A DNA stretch of 64,000 bases. Origin: CAWBBA01 sp963729795. GTDB lineage: Bacteria > Desulfobacterota > Desulfomonilia > Desulfomonilales > Desulfomonilaceae. The stretch is from NCBI GenBank assembly GCA_963729795.1, contig CAVSPC010000044.1:17023-81022 (forward strand). Reading direction: 5' to 3'. A program made the position numbers and the translations under genes. Shown piece after piece: positions 1 to 10,405 of this stretch. How positions within the stretch are numbered: the stretch's first letter is position 1; each line of letters opens with the position of its first letter. Below the pieces are notes generated by a model. That model made no database searches and was not told the DNA's origin. It worked only from the letters and a program-made list of their open reading frames with translations.

Positions 1-227
1 GACAGATGAATCTGCGCTTCCTTGCTCGCGGCCAGAGCTCCGGCCCGCAGGGGGCGGTCCACTGGGATGTATTCTCCCTTTTCGTCTTCAACCTCTATGC
101 GGCTTACCACATCGACTTCAGGCGAAAGTCCTCTCTCCCTCATATCCTTGAACGCCTCCATAGCCTCTTCAAGAGTTTCAGCAAAAACGTCATGATGTGC
201 CGTAGTAACAAATCGGTACGTTTTCAT
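1..227 (-). CDS. Hypothetical protein, 3' end beyond window
   Basis: A minus-strand frame stays open from an ATG at 225-227 to the window edge, giving at least 75 residues that begin MKTYRFVTTAHHDVFAETLE. The composition is protein-like: an amphipathic acidic helix (LEEAMEAFKDM) followed by alternating polar and hydrophobic residues ending in a beta-rich stretch. An AGAGGA purine run lies about 8 bases upstream of the ATG. No family is recognised. The size and the opening beta strand followed by a helix recall small HicB-like or Arc-type proteins, but no diagnostic motif is visible, so this is only a resemblance. The plus-strand frame over the same bases is its shadow. Confidence 0.5.
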   Translation of the reverse strand, partial: MKTYRFVTTAHHDVFAETLEEAMEAFKDMRERGLSPEVDVVSRIEVEDEKGEYIPVDRPLRAGALAASKEAQIHL

Positions 228-981
228 GGTTTCAATCCTCTGTGACTTTTGACAACTGCGGCAGGACGATGTTTCCAACTCTGCGATCCGGTGCATGGCA
301 TCCGAACTGCCAAGTGCTCTCTGTAACTGTGGCTCAGGCTTGGCTAGATCAATTCTGAAGGACCCTTAGAAACCGGTAACGAGTTAAGGCAGGTCGTTTC
401 CCTGCATTGTGGACACGCGACACCGACCCCAATCATATCCCATCAAAATCATATTAAATTTAAGGGTAAGTTGGTCTTTCTGAAGGCACGCTGGTTTCCT
501 GTCACGCTAGGACGTTGCAGGTGCATGTCTTCAGCCTTCCCCTTGGCTCGACACTACCTAGCTGTGTTCGGCTGAGGATCATCGAGAACTTGTACTTGAC
601 CGGGGGGCGTTCGGCGAGGTACGCTCAGAAACAAGAAAAACCAGGCTTTATAGCAACGTGACGACGGTATTGCCTTCCTCGGGCCTTGTGGCATACATGC
701 GGGAACTTTTTCGGGGTCAGAGGAACTATACCGCGACCGGTCACCGCACGAAAGATCCTCGAAATGGCAGGGCCGCCCCATAATTCCGGGTAAGATCAAG
801 ACTGTTGCCCGAAAGACAGTCCGCGATAGGGATTATGTACCGAGACTGCGAGGGTTTTCGTGGTATTTGTGGCAGTATGGTAGTGACCGAGCGGAATTTC
901 GTCCCTTGCATAATGCAGTTTGAGGTCGAGGTTCAGAATCAGACAACAAAATCAGAATCGGAACCCCCGTGTGGAGTATAA
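228..981. other. Intergenic, no gene seen
   Basis: About 750 bases with no convincing coding frame on either strand. The short frames present have irregular composition and no ribosome binding sites. A TTTAAGGGTAAGT string near 460-472 resembles part of the dispersed repeat found at 24841-24913. Confidence 0.4.
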
Positions 982-1642
982 GTGAACGTTGAGACGACGA
1001 CAGCCGATTACAGTATCGGTGAGGAGATTGCAAACAGCATTACTCATGGATTGGGAATCGTTTTATCTTTAACGGGGCTGGTTGTTTCTTCTAATCTCTG
1101 CCGGGAGATCGGGCGATGTTTCGCGGATAATCAGCAGCAGTATTTTCGGTACGACTCTCATTCTCCTCTACACAGTATCGACCCTGTATCACGGCATTCA
1201 ACAATCTAATGTAAAACCGATCATGAGCGTGTTGGATCATTCCGCGATATTCTTTCTGATTGCGGGCACCTATACGCCATTTACTCTGGTAAATCTTAAA
1301 GGTCCTTGGGGCTGGTCTCTTTTCGGTGTGATTTGGGGCCTGGCACTGTGCGGTACTTTCCTTGAAGTTTTTTTGAAACAAAGACGGCGCGGAATATCCA
1401 TCGGCTTGTATGTCTTCATGGGCTGGGCAATTGTTATAGCATTGAAACAGTTGCTTGCAGCAGTTTCACCTGAGGGGGTTTTGCTACTTCTCCTTGGAGG
1501 GATCTCATACACGGGCGGGATCGTTTTTTATATTTGGCGACGGCTGCCGTATCATCATGCTGTTTGGCATGTATTTGTATTGGCAGGCAGCATTTTTCAT
1601 TTTTTCGCAGTCCTTTTCTGTGCAGTCCCTCCTGGCCATTAG
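982..1642 (+). pseudogene. Hemolysin III / YqfA-type membrane protein, frameshifted
   Basis: The product belongs to the HlyIII (PAQR-like) family of seven-helix membrane proteins. Frame 1 from GTG 982 gives the typical start (EEIANSITHGLGIVLSLTGL). A frame change near 1083-1090 then leads into the rest of the protein (SSIFGTTLILLYTVSTLYHGI, LDHSAIFFLIAGTYTPFTL, WHVFVLAGSIFHFFAVL). HlyIII landmark residues are present: NSITHG, STLYH, DHSAIF, GTYTPF and HAVWHVFV. The reconstructed length of about 219 residues matches the family. One extra base in the GGTTGTTTCTT stretch explains the shift. A GGAG lies 6 bases before the GTG. The gene is either recently broken or carries a sequencing indel. Family assignment is firm; expression as one protein is doubtful. 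Confidence 0.85.
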
Positions 1643-1920
1643 GTCTTTACTGCTGTTATTCGGTACAAATTAACATGCCTACATATCGCACCCCATAAGA
1701 CGTTCGTGGGCCCGAGTCTGTAGAGAATGCGATTCATACCGCTGTTCTTCGGGAGTTAACCGGAATTCCCAAACGTAGTGTCTGCACCACCTTTCACGTC
1801 CACAACGCACCAAAACATCTAGTTTCTCTATGTCGTGGTAAAGTATGGACGGAGTTACTGACCGTACGAAAAGCATTCAGGATATAGTGGCCGGCTCTGA
1901 GGCGGTCGGCTCGCCGACCG
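1643..1920. other. Intergenic, no gene seen
   Basis: No long frame. A 28-codon frame (ATG near 1848, stop overlapping the ATG at 1925) exists but has nothing to support it beyond the overlapping stop and start. Confidence 0.3.
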
Positions 1921-1924
1921 AGTT

Positions 1925-2154
1925 ATGAGCGCCATGGACGCGCGGACGCATATTTTGAATACCTCAGATACCTCGAGTATGAAATCGCGCAGAATCGTTC
2001 TCAGAGCTTTAACCCCGATATGTGCCTGGGTGCGACCAGTAGCCCAGGAGGGCCTTCAGCGACCACGGGCACGTCAGGAACTTACAATCCCTGTACGCAC
2101 GGACGGCTCTATCGAACGGAACAAGCGTACATCGTTGATTTAATGCAAGAATAA
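1925..2154 (+). pseudogene. Possible short protein gene with a frameshift (weak)
   Basis: The frame starting at ATG 1925 (MSAMDAR...) and the next frame (…DAYFEYLRYLEYEIAQNRSQ… ending DLMQE, stop 2152-2154) join if one base is lost near 1943. The second frame looks protein-like, with an aromatic and acidic helix followed by a Ser/Thr/Gly-rich stretch with two cysteines. I do not recognise it. A stretch near 1976-2010 is similar to 27915-27950 (see findings), where a different frame is the better conserved one, so even the coding frame is uncertain. Confidence 0.2.
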
Positions 2155-2184
2155 AAACAAATTGCAGGTTACGAATACAATTGC

Positions 2185-2213
2185 TTGACAAGTAAAGCCT
2201 TAGACTTTATTCT
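2185..2213 (+). promoter_or_regulatory. Sigma-70-type promoter for the RRM gene
   Basis: A perfect TTGACA at 2185-2190 is followed after 17 bases by TATTCT at 2208-2213 (4 of 6 to TATAAT). The predicted start of transcription, near 2220, leaves an untranslated leader of about 210 bases before the RNA-binding protein gene at 2429. Confidence 0.5.
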
Positions 2214-2428
2214 TCATATTGAACCTTAACTTGTATTTCTCCAGTCGACCTCGCGTCAAGGACCTCGGGCGTCATGCAAGGATTAAGATCCTGGACATAG
2301 GCCCCCGTGTAGAGGATTTCAGACCGCAATTCCATCCGGTTTATCTCCGTTCACAAAGAGCCCTTGTTCGTATCTGCAAATGCACTCTCGCTTAGCGTGT
2401 GGCGTGCCTTTTCTAAAGGAGCTAGAGA

Positions 2429-2725
2429 ATGAGTATTAAGATTTATGTCGGAAACCTGTCCTTCGATTCAAGCGAGGCAGATCTCAACGGCTTGTTTGCC
2501 ACGTACGGAGAAGTAGTATCCGCCAAGGTCATCGTTGACCAATTTACTAGCAAGTCCCGGGGATTCGGATTCATCGAAATGTCCAACCGCGAAGAAGGTC
2601 TTAAGGCGATCCAGGCACTGGATTCCAGGGATCTCGGCGGAAGGAGCCTGAAAGTGAACGAGGCTAAACCCAAGACCGACTCTCGGGGTGGCGGCGGACG
2701 CAACAGCGGAGGATCCCGCTGGTAA
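2429..2725 (+). CDS. RRM-domain RNA-binding protein, glycine-rich tail
   Basis: A 98-residue protein with one RNA recognition motif. The RNP2 strand is IYVGNL at residues 5-10 and the RNP1 strand is RGFGFIEM at 44-51, with the RNA-stacking aromatics (Y6, F46, F48) all present. The last 15 residues are a Gly/Arg/Ser tail (DSRGGGGRNSGG). Such small RRM proteins bind single-stranded RNA and in bacteria are often cold- or stress-induced (known for cyanobacterial Rbp proteins). The start is set by AAAGGAG at 2415-2421, eight bases before the ATG. The gene stands alone, with a promoter candidate about 215 bases upstream and a long leader, which would suit post-transcriptional control; that last point is inference. 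Confidence 0.95.
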   Translation: MSIKIYVGNLSFDSSEADLNGLFATYGEVVSAKVIVDQFTSKSRGFGFIEMSNREEGLKAIQALDSRDLGGRSLKVNEAKPKTDSRGGGGRNSGGSRW

Positions 2726-3806
2726 TCGGTTGTTCGTGAATTAGCATGAGGGTCAGGCGAGGGTTTGCAGACGCTATCTCCTTCCTGGCCCTCTGTATTC
2801 GTTATCTGCGAGCAGGAGCCCTTGCACACATAACAGAAGCAAGCCGACCGTTGATTCTCGCACATTGGACAAGGACCTTGGTTGAGGGACGTCTCGCCCG
2901 TCGAACTACCCCGACGTCGGGAGAGTTAAATTTGGTCCTGGCTCTAAAAAGAGATTCTTATTAACAGCATGATAACGACGATGGACAGCCCAGTCCCTAA
3001 TAATCACCAAGAGGATGAACCGCCCTGCTTTCGCTCTTGAATTTCTCGCATGGCGTGAAGGGCCCGCTTAGATTGCTTCTTTCTTTTCCGAAGACCTTTA
3101 ATTGGAATTCCTGACAACAATCTCTCACCTCAAGCCTTGTGACACTTTTTCTGCGCCGCTGTACTTTACCATTAGGTAAATCTGAATGCCAAATTTGTTC
3201 CATTGGCTCCAGGGCTACATATTACTGTCGTCCTCTCGCGTTCTCAGAATCCTGTAGCCGCATGGCAGACATTCTGATAACGAAGTTAATGATGCAATAT
3301 CAGCTCGGGGAGAAGCGTTCGCGGCGGAGGGACTGAATAGCGAATTGCATGATTATATTAGGATCGGAGCCAGCGCTCCCGCGGGAGAACGACAATGAGA
3401 AAAATGACGAGAGGAAAGAGGCGTACCACAGAGAGAAAATCATCCCAAAAGACATTTTGTTGCATCAAGGGTTTTTGCGCGAAAATAAAAGCTGAGGAAG
3501 AGCCAGCCTGCATCAAAGCAGGTGGATTCTTGGTCGCCTCGTGTACCGACTGCAAGTGATTCATCCACGGCTACCTCTCTCCAAATTGAAGGAAGATCAG
3601 CTCTTGTCTTGGTGTTTCATGGGTCTCCTTTCAAGCTCCTCATACGGAAGTCCCCGTTAATTCCTGCCGCACATTGTGGTAGACTCAGCACGTTCGATCC
3701 GCAAGGACTAAGCGTGAGCTACCGTACAAAGAAGTCCCGGGCATCCCGAAACACGGGGAACTTTCGACGAATGTGGTATCTAACTTCGCAAACAGAAGGA
3801 GTATAG
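2726..3806. other. Intergenic, no gene seen
   Basis: About 1.1 kb without a supported gene. A minus-strand stretch near 2800-2900 encodes a cysteine-rich segment (CPMC…CFCYVC…C) but has no start context and runs into the antisense of the RRM gene. Otherwise nothing recognisable. Confidence 0.4.
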
Positions 3807-4262
3807 TTGATCGAGATTTACGTTGATGCAGACGGCTGTCCAGTAAAAAGTGAGATCTTTCGAGTGGCCCTCCGCTACAGGCTAAAGGTATACGTGGTTT
3901 CCAATTCCAGGATGACAATTCCGCAAGAAGACCTATTTGAGCAAGTTCTCGTAACAAAAGAATTTGACTCCGCAGACGACTGGATTGTAGAGCATGTTGG
4001 CGAAAACGATATCGCAGTATCAGCCGACATTCCGCTTGCTGCGCGGTGTCTTGAAAAGGGGGCTCGCATGCTCGACCCTAAGGGGCGAGTGTTCACCGAA
4101 GAAACCATCGGTGGTGCTCTTGCGAACAGAGATTTGATGGCCTATCTCAGAGATATGGGGAACATTACAGGAGGCCCGCGCCCTTTCGAAAAGCGAGACC
4201 GGTCCCTTTTCCTTCAGCGTCTCGACTGTGTAATCCAGGCTGCGCTCAAGGCAATGCGATAA
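3807..4262 (+). CDS. YaiI/YqxD (DUF188, UPF0178) family protein
   Basis: A 151-residue protein that matches the DUF188 family along its whole length. It has the N-terminal IEIYVDADGCPVK segment, the VSNSRM strand, the EFDSADDWIVEH segment, SADIPLA and the C-terminal GGPRPFEKRDRSLFLQRLD. The conserved aspartates (DADGCPVK, DSADDWI, SADIPL) resemble a PIN-like or NYN-type nuclease fold, but no biochemical role is established for the family. Translation starts at TTG 3807, with GAAGGAG at 3795-3801 five bases upstream; no in-frame ATG gives a complete family N-terminus. The gene is monocistronic, with the pseudouridine synthase 158 bases downstream. Confidence in the family is high, in the function low. 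Confidence 0.93.
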   Translation: MIEIYVDADGCPVKSEIFRVALRYRLKVYVVSNSRMTIPQEDLFEQVLVTKEFDSADDWIVEHVGENDIAVSADIPLAARCLEKGARMLDPKGRVFTEETIGGALANRDLMAYLRDMGNITGGPRPFEKRDRSLFLQRLDCVIQAALKAMR

Positions 4263-4420
4263 ATCCCATGAAAATGATTGAAAATCTCCTGATAACAGGT
4301 TGCAACGGACCATTTCGCCGTTGGCCGCTTTGGTTTTGCATTTAGTACATTTCACGCTTCTTTCCCGGCCCATGAACGCCAGGCGTTGGGCTGCTGACAA
4401 CGACCGCTAGAGCCCTCAAC

Positions 4421-5125
4421 ATGAGTAGACCTTCAAGACCGAGCACCAAGCCTCTGCCGAAAGGACTCGTGATTATTCACGAGGACAGCGATGTTCTAGT
4501 GGTGGACAAACCACCAGGCCTCTTGACTATGGGTACGGAAACAGAGAAATCAAGGACGGCTTACTTCATTCTGACTGATTATGTTCGCAAGGGCTGTGCC
4601 AAATCCAAGAAACGCATTTTCATCGTTCACCGACTGGATAGGGACACTTCAGGTATACTCGTCTTCGCGAAGAGCGAAGATGCAAAGCTTCGTCTACAGA
4701 GCCAGTGGAAAGAAACGAAGAAGAGATATCTTGCTGTCGTTCATGGCAAGTGTGAGAAGTGCTCTGACACAATTACTTCATACCTGGTAGAGAACAAAGC
4801 TCACCGAGTATACTCCACAACCGATACGACAAAGGGAAAACTCTCTCATACTTCCTACAAAGTACTCAAACAGACAAAAGACTTTGCTTTGCTGGAAGTT
4901 GATCTGTTGACGGGCAGGAAGAACCAGATTCGCGTGCATCTCGCCGATATTGGACACCCGGTGGTGGGTGATCGGAAGTATGGAAAAAAGAACGAAGCCC
5001 ACAGACGTCTAGCACTTCATGCTACATCGATATCCTTCCAACACCCCTTCAGCGGTAAGCGGGTCACTTTCGAAACGAGGACTCCTGGGTATTTCAACGA
5101 ACTTGTCCATAGTTTGATAGGGTGA
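4421..5125 (+). CDS. RluA-family RNA pseudouridine synthase
   Basis: A 234-residue enzyme of the RluA family, which isomerises uridine to pseudouridine in rRNA or tRNA. The signature HRLDRDTSG lies at residues 70-78, with D73 as the catalytic aspartate. The C-terminal family block LLTGRKNQIRVHLADIGHPVVGD is complete and is followed by LALHATSISFQHP. There is no N-terminal S4 domain, so it resembles the RluA/RluC/YqcB-like short class rather than RluB/RluD. A basic, Ser/Pro-rich tail of about 14 residues precedes the first strand (GLVIIHEDSDVLVVDKPPG). The substrate position cannot be read from sequence. No strong ribosome binding site precedes the ATG. Confidence 0.95.
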   Translation: MSRPSRPSTKPLPKGLVIIHEDSDVLVVDKPPGLLTMGTETEKSRTAYFILTDYVRKGCAKSKKRIFIVHRLDRDTSGILVFAKSEDAKLRLQSQWKETKKRYLAVVHGKCEKCSDTITSYLVENKAHRVYSTTDTTKGKLSHTSYKVLKQTKDFALLEVDLLTGRKNQIRVHLADIGHPVVGDRKYGKKNEAHRRLALHATSISFQHPFSGKRVTFETRTPGYFNELVHSLIG

Positions 5126-5403
5126 TCAGCGATCTCCTGATTGGGGACGCAGTTTCAGTCATCAGCGTGCCGACATGCGAAAATGGGGGATTCCAGGGAG
5201 GACTCGTGGCGTACTCCTAAAAAAGCCGACAAGCGGTTGCGCGTATGCTATCCGAACTGGAAAAGGTTGGCATGGCGCCGGCATAAAGTGGAGTTTTCGT
5301 CGAACTCCTCAATATGAGGGTAATATGTTTACAAGAACCATCAATAATAGGCCAATCTGTCTGGACAAGTCAGTAAGAGACGGATATTGTACGAACTTAC
5401 GTC

Positions 5404-8400
5404 ATGTTTCCTCTCGGAATGCCACACCGCAATCGGAGACCGCCCGTGAAGAAAGACGATGAGAGCCAACAGCAAACCAAAAGCGCTTCGGCAAATCCCT
5501 CTTCGCCAGGCAGCAAGCCGGAAGCGTTGGAAGAGAAGCTTCGGTGGGTGCAAGAAAGCCAGGCATTAGCCGTCCGCATCTTAAATCTACTGAACGGACA
5601 CCTTGCCGCTTCGGACGCTATTCGCGAAATCCTCGGGATATTGAAGAACTTTACCGGATTTGAGGCAGTAGGCATTCGTCTGCGCGATGGCGACGACTAT
5701 CCCTATTTTGAGACCCAAGGTTTCCCCGGCCACTTTGTTGACGCTGAGAACTCTCTGTGTGCTCGCAACGAAGAAGGTGAGATCATCCGAAACTCAGCCG
5801 GATACCCGATTATGGAATGCATGTGCGGAAATGTCCTGCAGGGACGAGCTGATCCATCTCTCCCGTTTTTCACCCGAGGAGGCAGTTTCTGGACCAACTG
5901 CACTACGGAGCTTCTCGCCACGACGTCCGAAGAAGAGCGCCAGTCCCGTACGAGAGATCGATGCAACGGGGAGGGTTACGAGTCTGTTGCCCTCGTACCT
6001 TTGCGCTCGGATCGCGAAATCATTGGTCTTCTCCAACTCAACGATTCCCGAAAGAATTGCTTTACCCTGGACATGATAGAGTTTTTTGAAGGAATCTGTG
6101 CGAGCATCGGCATTGTGCTTTCTCACAAGAGAGTGGAGCAAGAGCGTGATCGACTGTTCAATCTGTCAATTGACATGCTGGGAATTGTGGGATTTGACGG
6201 ATTTTACAAGGATGTTAATCCTGCATTTACGAAATCCTTGGGATGGGCAAAGGAAGAATTCTTGAGCAAGCCATGGATCGAATTCGTTCATCCTGAGGAC
6301 CAAGAGGAAACCATTACCGCCTTAGAGCGGTTGAAATCCGGTGAACCCCTGTATCAGTTCCGAAACAGGTGTCAGCACAAGGATGGCACGTATCGATGGA
6401 TTTCGTGGGATAGCTTTTCCATAAGCGACGAGAATATGATCTTTACCGCGGCTCGGGATGTCACGGAGCGAAAACAGATGGAAGAGGCTCTGACAAAGGT
6501 CAGAGATGAGCTTGAACAGCGTGTTGACAAACGTACCGTGACCTTGACAGAAACGAACGAAAAACTTGCCTTGGAGATTTCCGAACGTAGACGAGCAGAG
6601 AAAGCCCTGAGGCTTGAGAGAGAACAGCTTCTCGCCATCTTTGACAGCATAGATGAAGTGATATCTGTCGTAGACGCGGAAACTTATGAAATCCTTTACG
6701 CCAACAAGTTTATGAGGGACCGCCAAGGGAAAGAACTAATTGGGGGTGTCTGCTACAAGGATCTGCACGGTTTGACGAAGCCATGCGATCATTGCACCAA
6801 TGGGATCGTCAGCAGGCTGCAGGGGAAGCCCTATCGATGGGAATACCACAATCCAACGGCCAACAGGGATTATCTCGCTACAGACAGAATTATCAAATGG
6901 ACTGACGGACGTGATGCGAAATTTCATCTCGGCATAGATATCACGGAACGCAAGAAAGTAGAGGAGGCCCTACGAAAGAGCGAGGAAAAATACCGCAATT
7001 TGTTCGAGAAAGCTCCGATTGGCATATTCCAATCAACTCTAGAAGGCAACATTCTTAGCGTGAATCCTGCTTATGCCAAAATGCATGGTTACGAATCGCC
7101 AGAAGAAGTCATCAGTGGTGTGAAGGATGTCGCAGCTCAGTTGTACAGGCATCCTGAGAGGCGAAGACAGATCGTAGAGAAAGCCTTAAAGCAAGACCGT
7201 CTGCTAAGTGTAGAAAACGAGTACCGCAGGAAGGACGGGACGGTCCTAACCGGCAATCTTCATTTGCAGGTTATGCGAAACAAAGATGGGTCTGTCAGCC
7301 ACCTTGAAGGTTTTGTGGAAGACATCACGGACCGCAAGGACGCAGAGCATGCGTTAAGGGAGAGCGAAAAGCGCTACAGAGAATTGGTAGAAAAAGCGAA
7401 TGATATTATACACCGTACCGATGCGAACGGCTTTTTTGTTCTTTTCAACCCGGCGGGCTTGCGGGTCACCGGCTATTCACATGAAGAAATCAGCCATATG
7501 CATTACCTCGACCTGATTCATCCCGATTACAAGAAACAAGTTGAGAGGTTTTACGGATTGCAATTTGTTAAGCGAATTCCTGACACATATTATGAAGTGC
7601 CTATTATTACCAAGCAGGGGAAGACGGTTTGGATCGGGCAAAGAGTGCAGCTTGTTACCGAGGGCGAGGCCGTGGTCGGATTCCAGTCCATTTGCCGGGA
7701 CGTCACGGAACGCAAAAAAGCGGAGGAACTGCTCCGACAGGCAGAGCGGCGTTATCGTCACCTGTTTGAGGATGCGCCCCTAATGTATGTCATCACGCGG
7801 CCTGAACATGGAGTGCCCTTTATCACCGACTGTAATGGGCCGTTCTTAAGCTCCCTTGGCTATTTGCGAGAAGAGGTTGTGGGACAGCCTGTGACTGCGT
7901 TTTACTCGCCTACATCGATTAGTGCCCTTCTCGAAGGAGGTGGATACGCAAGGGCTTTGGCGGGAGAATTCTTAATCGGCGAGCGACAATTACTGAGACG
8001 CGACGGCTCACTCGTCCCCACTCTGTTGTACACCGCTCCGGAAGTGGATTCTTCCGGACGGGTAGCTGGCACATGCGCCATGTATGTGGACATCACCAAG
8101 CAGAAGAAGGTAGAAGAGGCTCTACGCGAAAGTGAGCAGAGGTATCGAGCCATTTTCGACATAGCTTCGGTGGGCATCGATTTGGTGGATCGGCACGGGC
8201 AATTCCTGGACGTGAACGGTACCTTGTCCGAATTTCTCGGTTATACACCGGAAGAACTTCGGAATCTCACCATACTTGAGGTTACCTACCCCGAAGATGT
8301 TGACAGATCCAGGGAGATGCACGAAGCCTTGGTTCAAGGGAAAGCACAATGGTACCGTTTGGAAAAAAGTTACGTGCGGAAGGATGGCTCAATCCTCTGG

Positions 8401-9378
8401 TCAGATACTACCGTGTCCGCGATTAGAGGCGCGGACGGGCAATATCGAGCGACAGTGGGAGTAATTCGAGATATAACACAGCGGAAAAAATCCGAAGAGG
8501 CTCGCATCCGTCTGGCTGCAGCCGTAGAGCAGGCCGCTGAGACAGTTCTAATAACCGACGCTCACGGGACCATAGTATACACTAATCCAGCCTTTGAAAG
8601 GACGACAGGATACCCGCCCGGAGAGGCTATTGGAGAGAATCCGCGCATTCTCAAGAGTGGTCATCATGACGACGAATTCTACAAACGCATGTGGGACACC
8701 CTTACTGAAGGAAAGGTCTGGACCGGTCATATCACGAATAAGAAAAGAGACGGCACCTTGTTTGAAGAAGACGCATCCATTTCTCCCGTAAAGGACGATT
8801 CCGGTCAGATCACAAATTATGTGGCGGTCAAAAGAGACGTTACAAGAGAAGTCTCTTTACAGAAGCAGCTGCTCCATGCTCAAAAAATGGAGGCCATCGG
8901 AACACTGGCAGGCGGCATAGCTCACGATTTCAACAACCTGTTGCAAGTTACCCTTGGATATTCGGAACTGCTGCTCGCCGAAAAGAAGGAAGAAGACCCA
9001 GAATATTCAGACCTTTCAAAAATATTACAATCGGCCAGGAATGGAGCTGAATTGGTCCAACGGCTGCTGACCTTCAGCAGAAAGGTAGAGCCGAAGCCCA
9101 TTCCTCTCAATCTTAACAGACGAATACTGCAAGTAGAGAAGCTTCTGCGGCGAACCATTCCCAAGATGATCGACATTCAGATGGACTTGTCCGATGACCT
9201 TGCAAAGGTCTATGCAGACCCTACTCAAATTGAACAGATTTTGATGAATTTGGCTGTTAATGCCCGTGATGCAATGCCGGATCGGGGCAAGCTTACTGTT
9301 GGGACCAAAAACGTCACGCTTGATGATGAATACTGCAGGGTTCATGCTGAGGCCAAGCCAGGAGAATACGTCTTGTTG
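5404..9378 (+). pseudogene. Multi-PAS hybrid histidine kinase, N-terminal part (disrupted)
   Basis: This is the first 1,324 codons of a hybrid sensor kinase whose 3' part lies at 12001-12714. It starts with a GAF-like domain (about residues 60-245, rich in conserved Cys: ECMCGN, NCTTE), followed by seven PAS domains, each ending in the DI/DVTERK-type linker. Next come HisKA (AIGTLAGGIAHDFNNLLQ, phospho-accepting His near residue 1174) and the N-box of the ATPase domain (NLAVNARDAMP). There are no membrane segments, so it is a soluble sensor. One PAS carries a CYKDLHGLTKPCDHC cluster that could bind metal or sense redox (inference). The reading frame runs into the IS91-like element after GEYVLL and stops at 9424. 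The start is uncertain (ATG 5404 or 5419), with no clear ribosome binding site. Confidence 0.9.
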
Positions 9379-9538
9379 AACGAAACCGCTTCGCGGTGGC
9401 CTGTTTCCCGCCTGTGGGTTGAATGACGATTGCTGTTTTTCTGTTTCGTCCCCGCGCTCGAGCTCAGTACCGATCTCTTCTCCCTTGACCAAAAAGCGTA
9501 GCATTTCCATCAAGTCCAATTCTCGAAGGAGTTGAGTG

Positions 9539-10402
9539 ATGGGAAAACTACGCGATCAAATGGTGTCTGATCTCCGCCTCAGAAACTACAGCCCCTCTAC
9601 CATTCGGATCTACACGGGGTGCGTCTATCAGTTTGTCAAACATTTCCGGCGATCTGTGAATTTTATAGGAGAGCAGGAGATCCGAGCGTACTTGCTGTAC
9701 CTGCTCGATGAGCGCAAGGCATCACCTACTCTGCGAAAGATGTTTGTCGCAGCGATAAAATTCTTCTACCGAGTGACTCTCAACAGACCCCAAGAGGTAG
9801 AAAGAATTCCCTATCCCAAGGTCCCCAAAGCCTTGCCCGACGTACTGACTCATGAAGAAGTCATGGCCATCATCGATGGGGTGGACTCCATCAAGTACCG
9901 GACCATTATCGCTGTTGCCTACGCCGCAGGCTTGAGGATCACCGAAGCCTGCGGTCTGCGTAGCCGAGGCGATATTGACTCCAACCGCATGCTCATCCAT
10001 GTCCGCGCAGGAAAAGGCGGCAAGGACCGATACGTGATGCTGAGCGAGCGATTGCTCGTGATGTTGAGGGACTACTGGAAACAAGCTTCTCCGAAGGGGC
10101 TTTATCTGTTCCCAGGGTCACACTCGCATCAACCCATAACCCCCGCATCGGTCTATACGGTCTTCAAGAAAGCCCTGAAAAAGACAGGGATCACCAAGCA
10201 CGTAACCCTCCACACCTTGCGCCATTGTTTTGCCACCCACCTGTTGGAAGCACACACCGACACCAGAGTGATCCAGGCACTTCTCGGCCATGCCTCCAGC
10301 CGGACCACCTCCCGCTATACCCATGTCAGTGCACACCTTATAGCTCGGATCAAGAGCCCCTTCGATTCGGCCGGCCTTGAGAAAGAATCTCCAGCCGTCT
10401 GA
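9539..10402 (+). CDS. Tyrosine recombinase of the IS91-like element
   Basis: A XerC/D-like tyrosine recombinase of 287 residues. The SAM-like N-terminal domain (MVSDLRLRNYSPSTIRIYTG) is followed by the catalytic domain. Visible active-site parts are AYAAGLRITEACGLR (first Arg), the HTLRHCFATHLL box, LLGHASSRTTSRYTHVS with the nucleophilic Tyr in SRYTHV, and the basic KGGKDRYVMLS loop. Such recombinases accompany HUH transposases in one group of IS91-type elements; their precise job there is unclear. ATG 9539 is preferred over GTG 9536 because AAGGAG lies seven bases upstream of it. The stop is followed after three bases by the transposase ATG (10406), so the two genes are translationally close. 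Confidence 0.92.
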   Translation: MGKLRDQMVSDLRLRNYSPSTIRIYTGCVYQFVKHFRRSVNFIGEQEIRAYLLYLLDERKASPTLRKMFVAAIKFFYRVTLNRPQEVERIPYPKVPKALPDVLTHEEVMAIIDGVDSIKYRTIIAVAYAAGLRITEACGLRSRGDIDSNRMLIHVRAGKGGKDRYVMLSERLLVMLRDYWKQASPKGLYLFPGSHSHQPITPASVYTVFKKALKKTGITKHVTLHTLRHCFATHLLEAHTDTRVIQALLGHASSRTTSRYTHVSAHLIARIKSPFDSAGLEKESPAV

Positions 10403-10405
10403 GCC

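Noticed and set aside
2750..2900. Minus-strand cysteine-rich stretch (CPMC…CFCYVC…C)
   Set aside because: No start codon with a binding site, stop codon just upstream in frame, and the frame runs into the antisense of the RRM gene.
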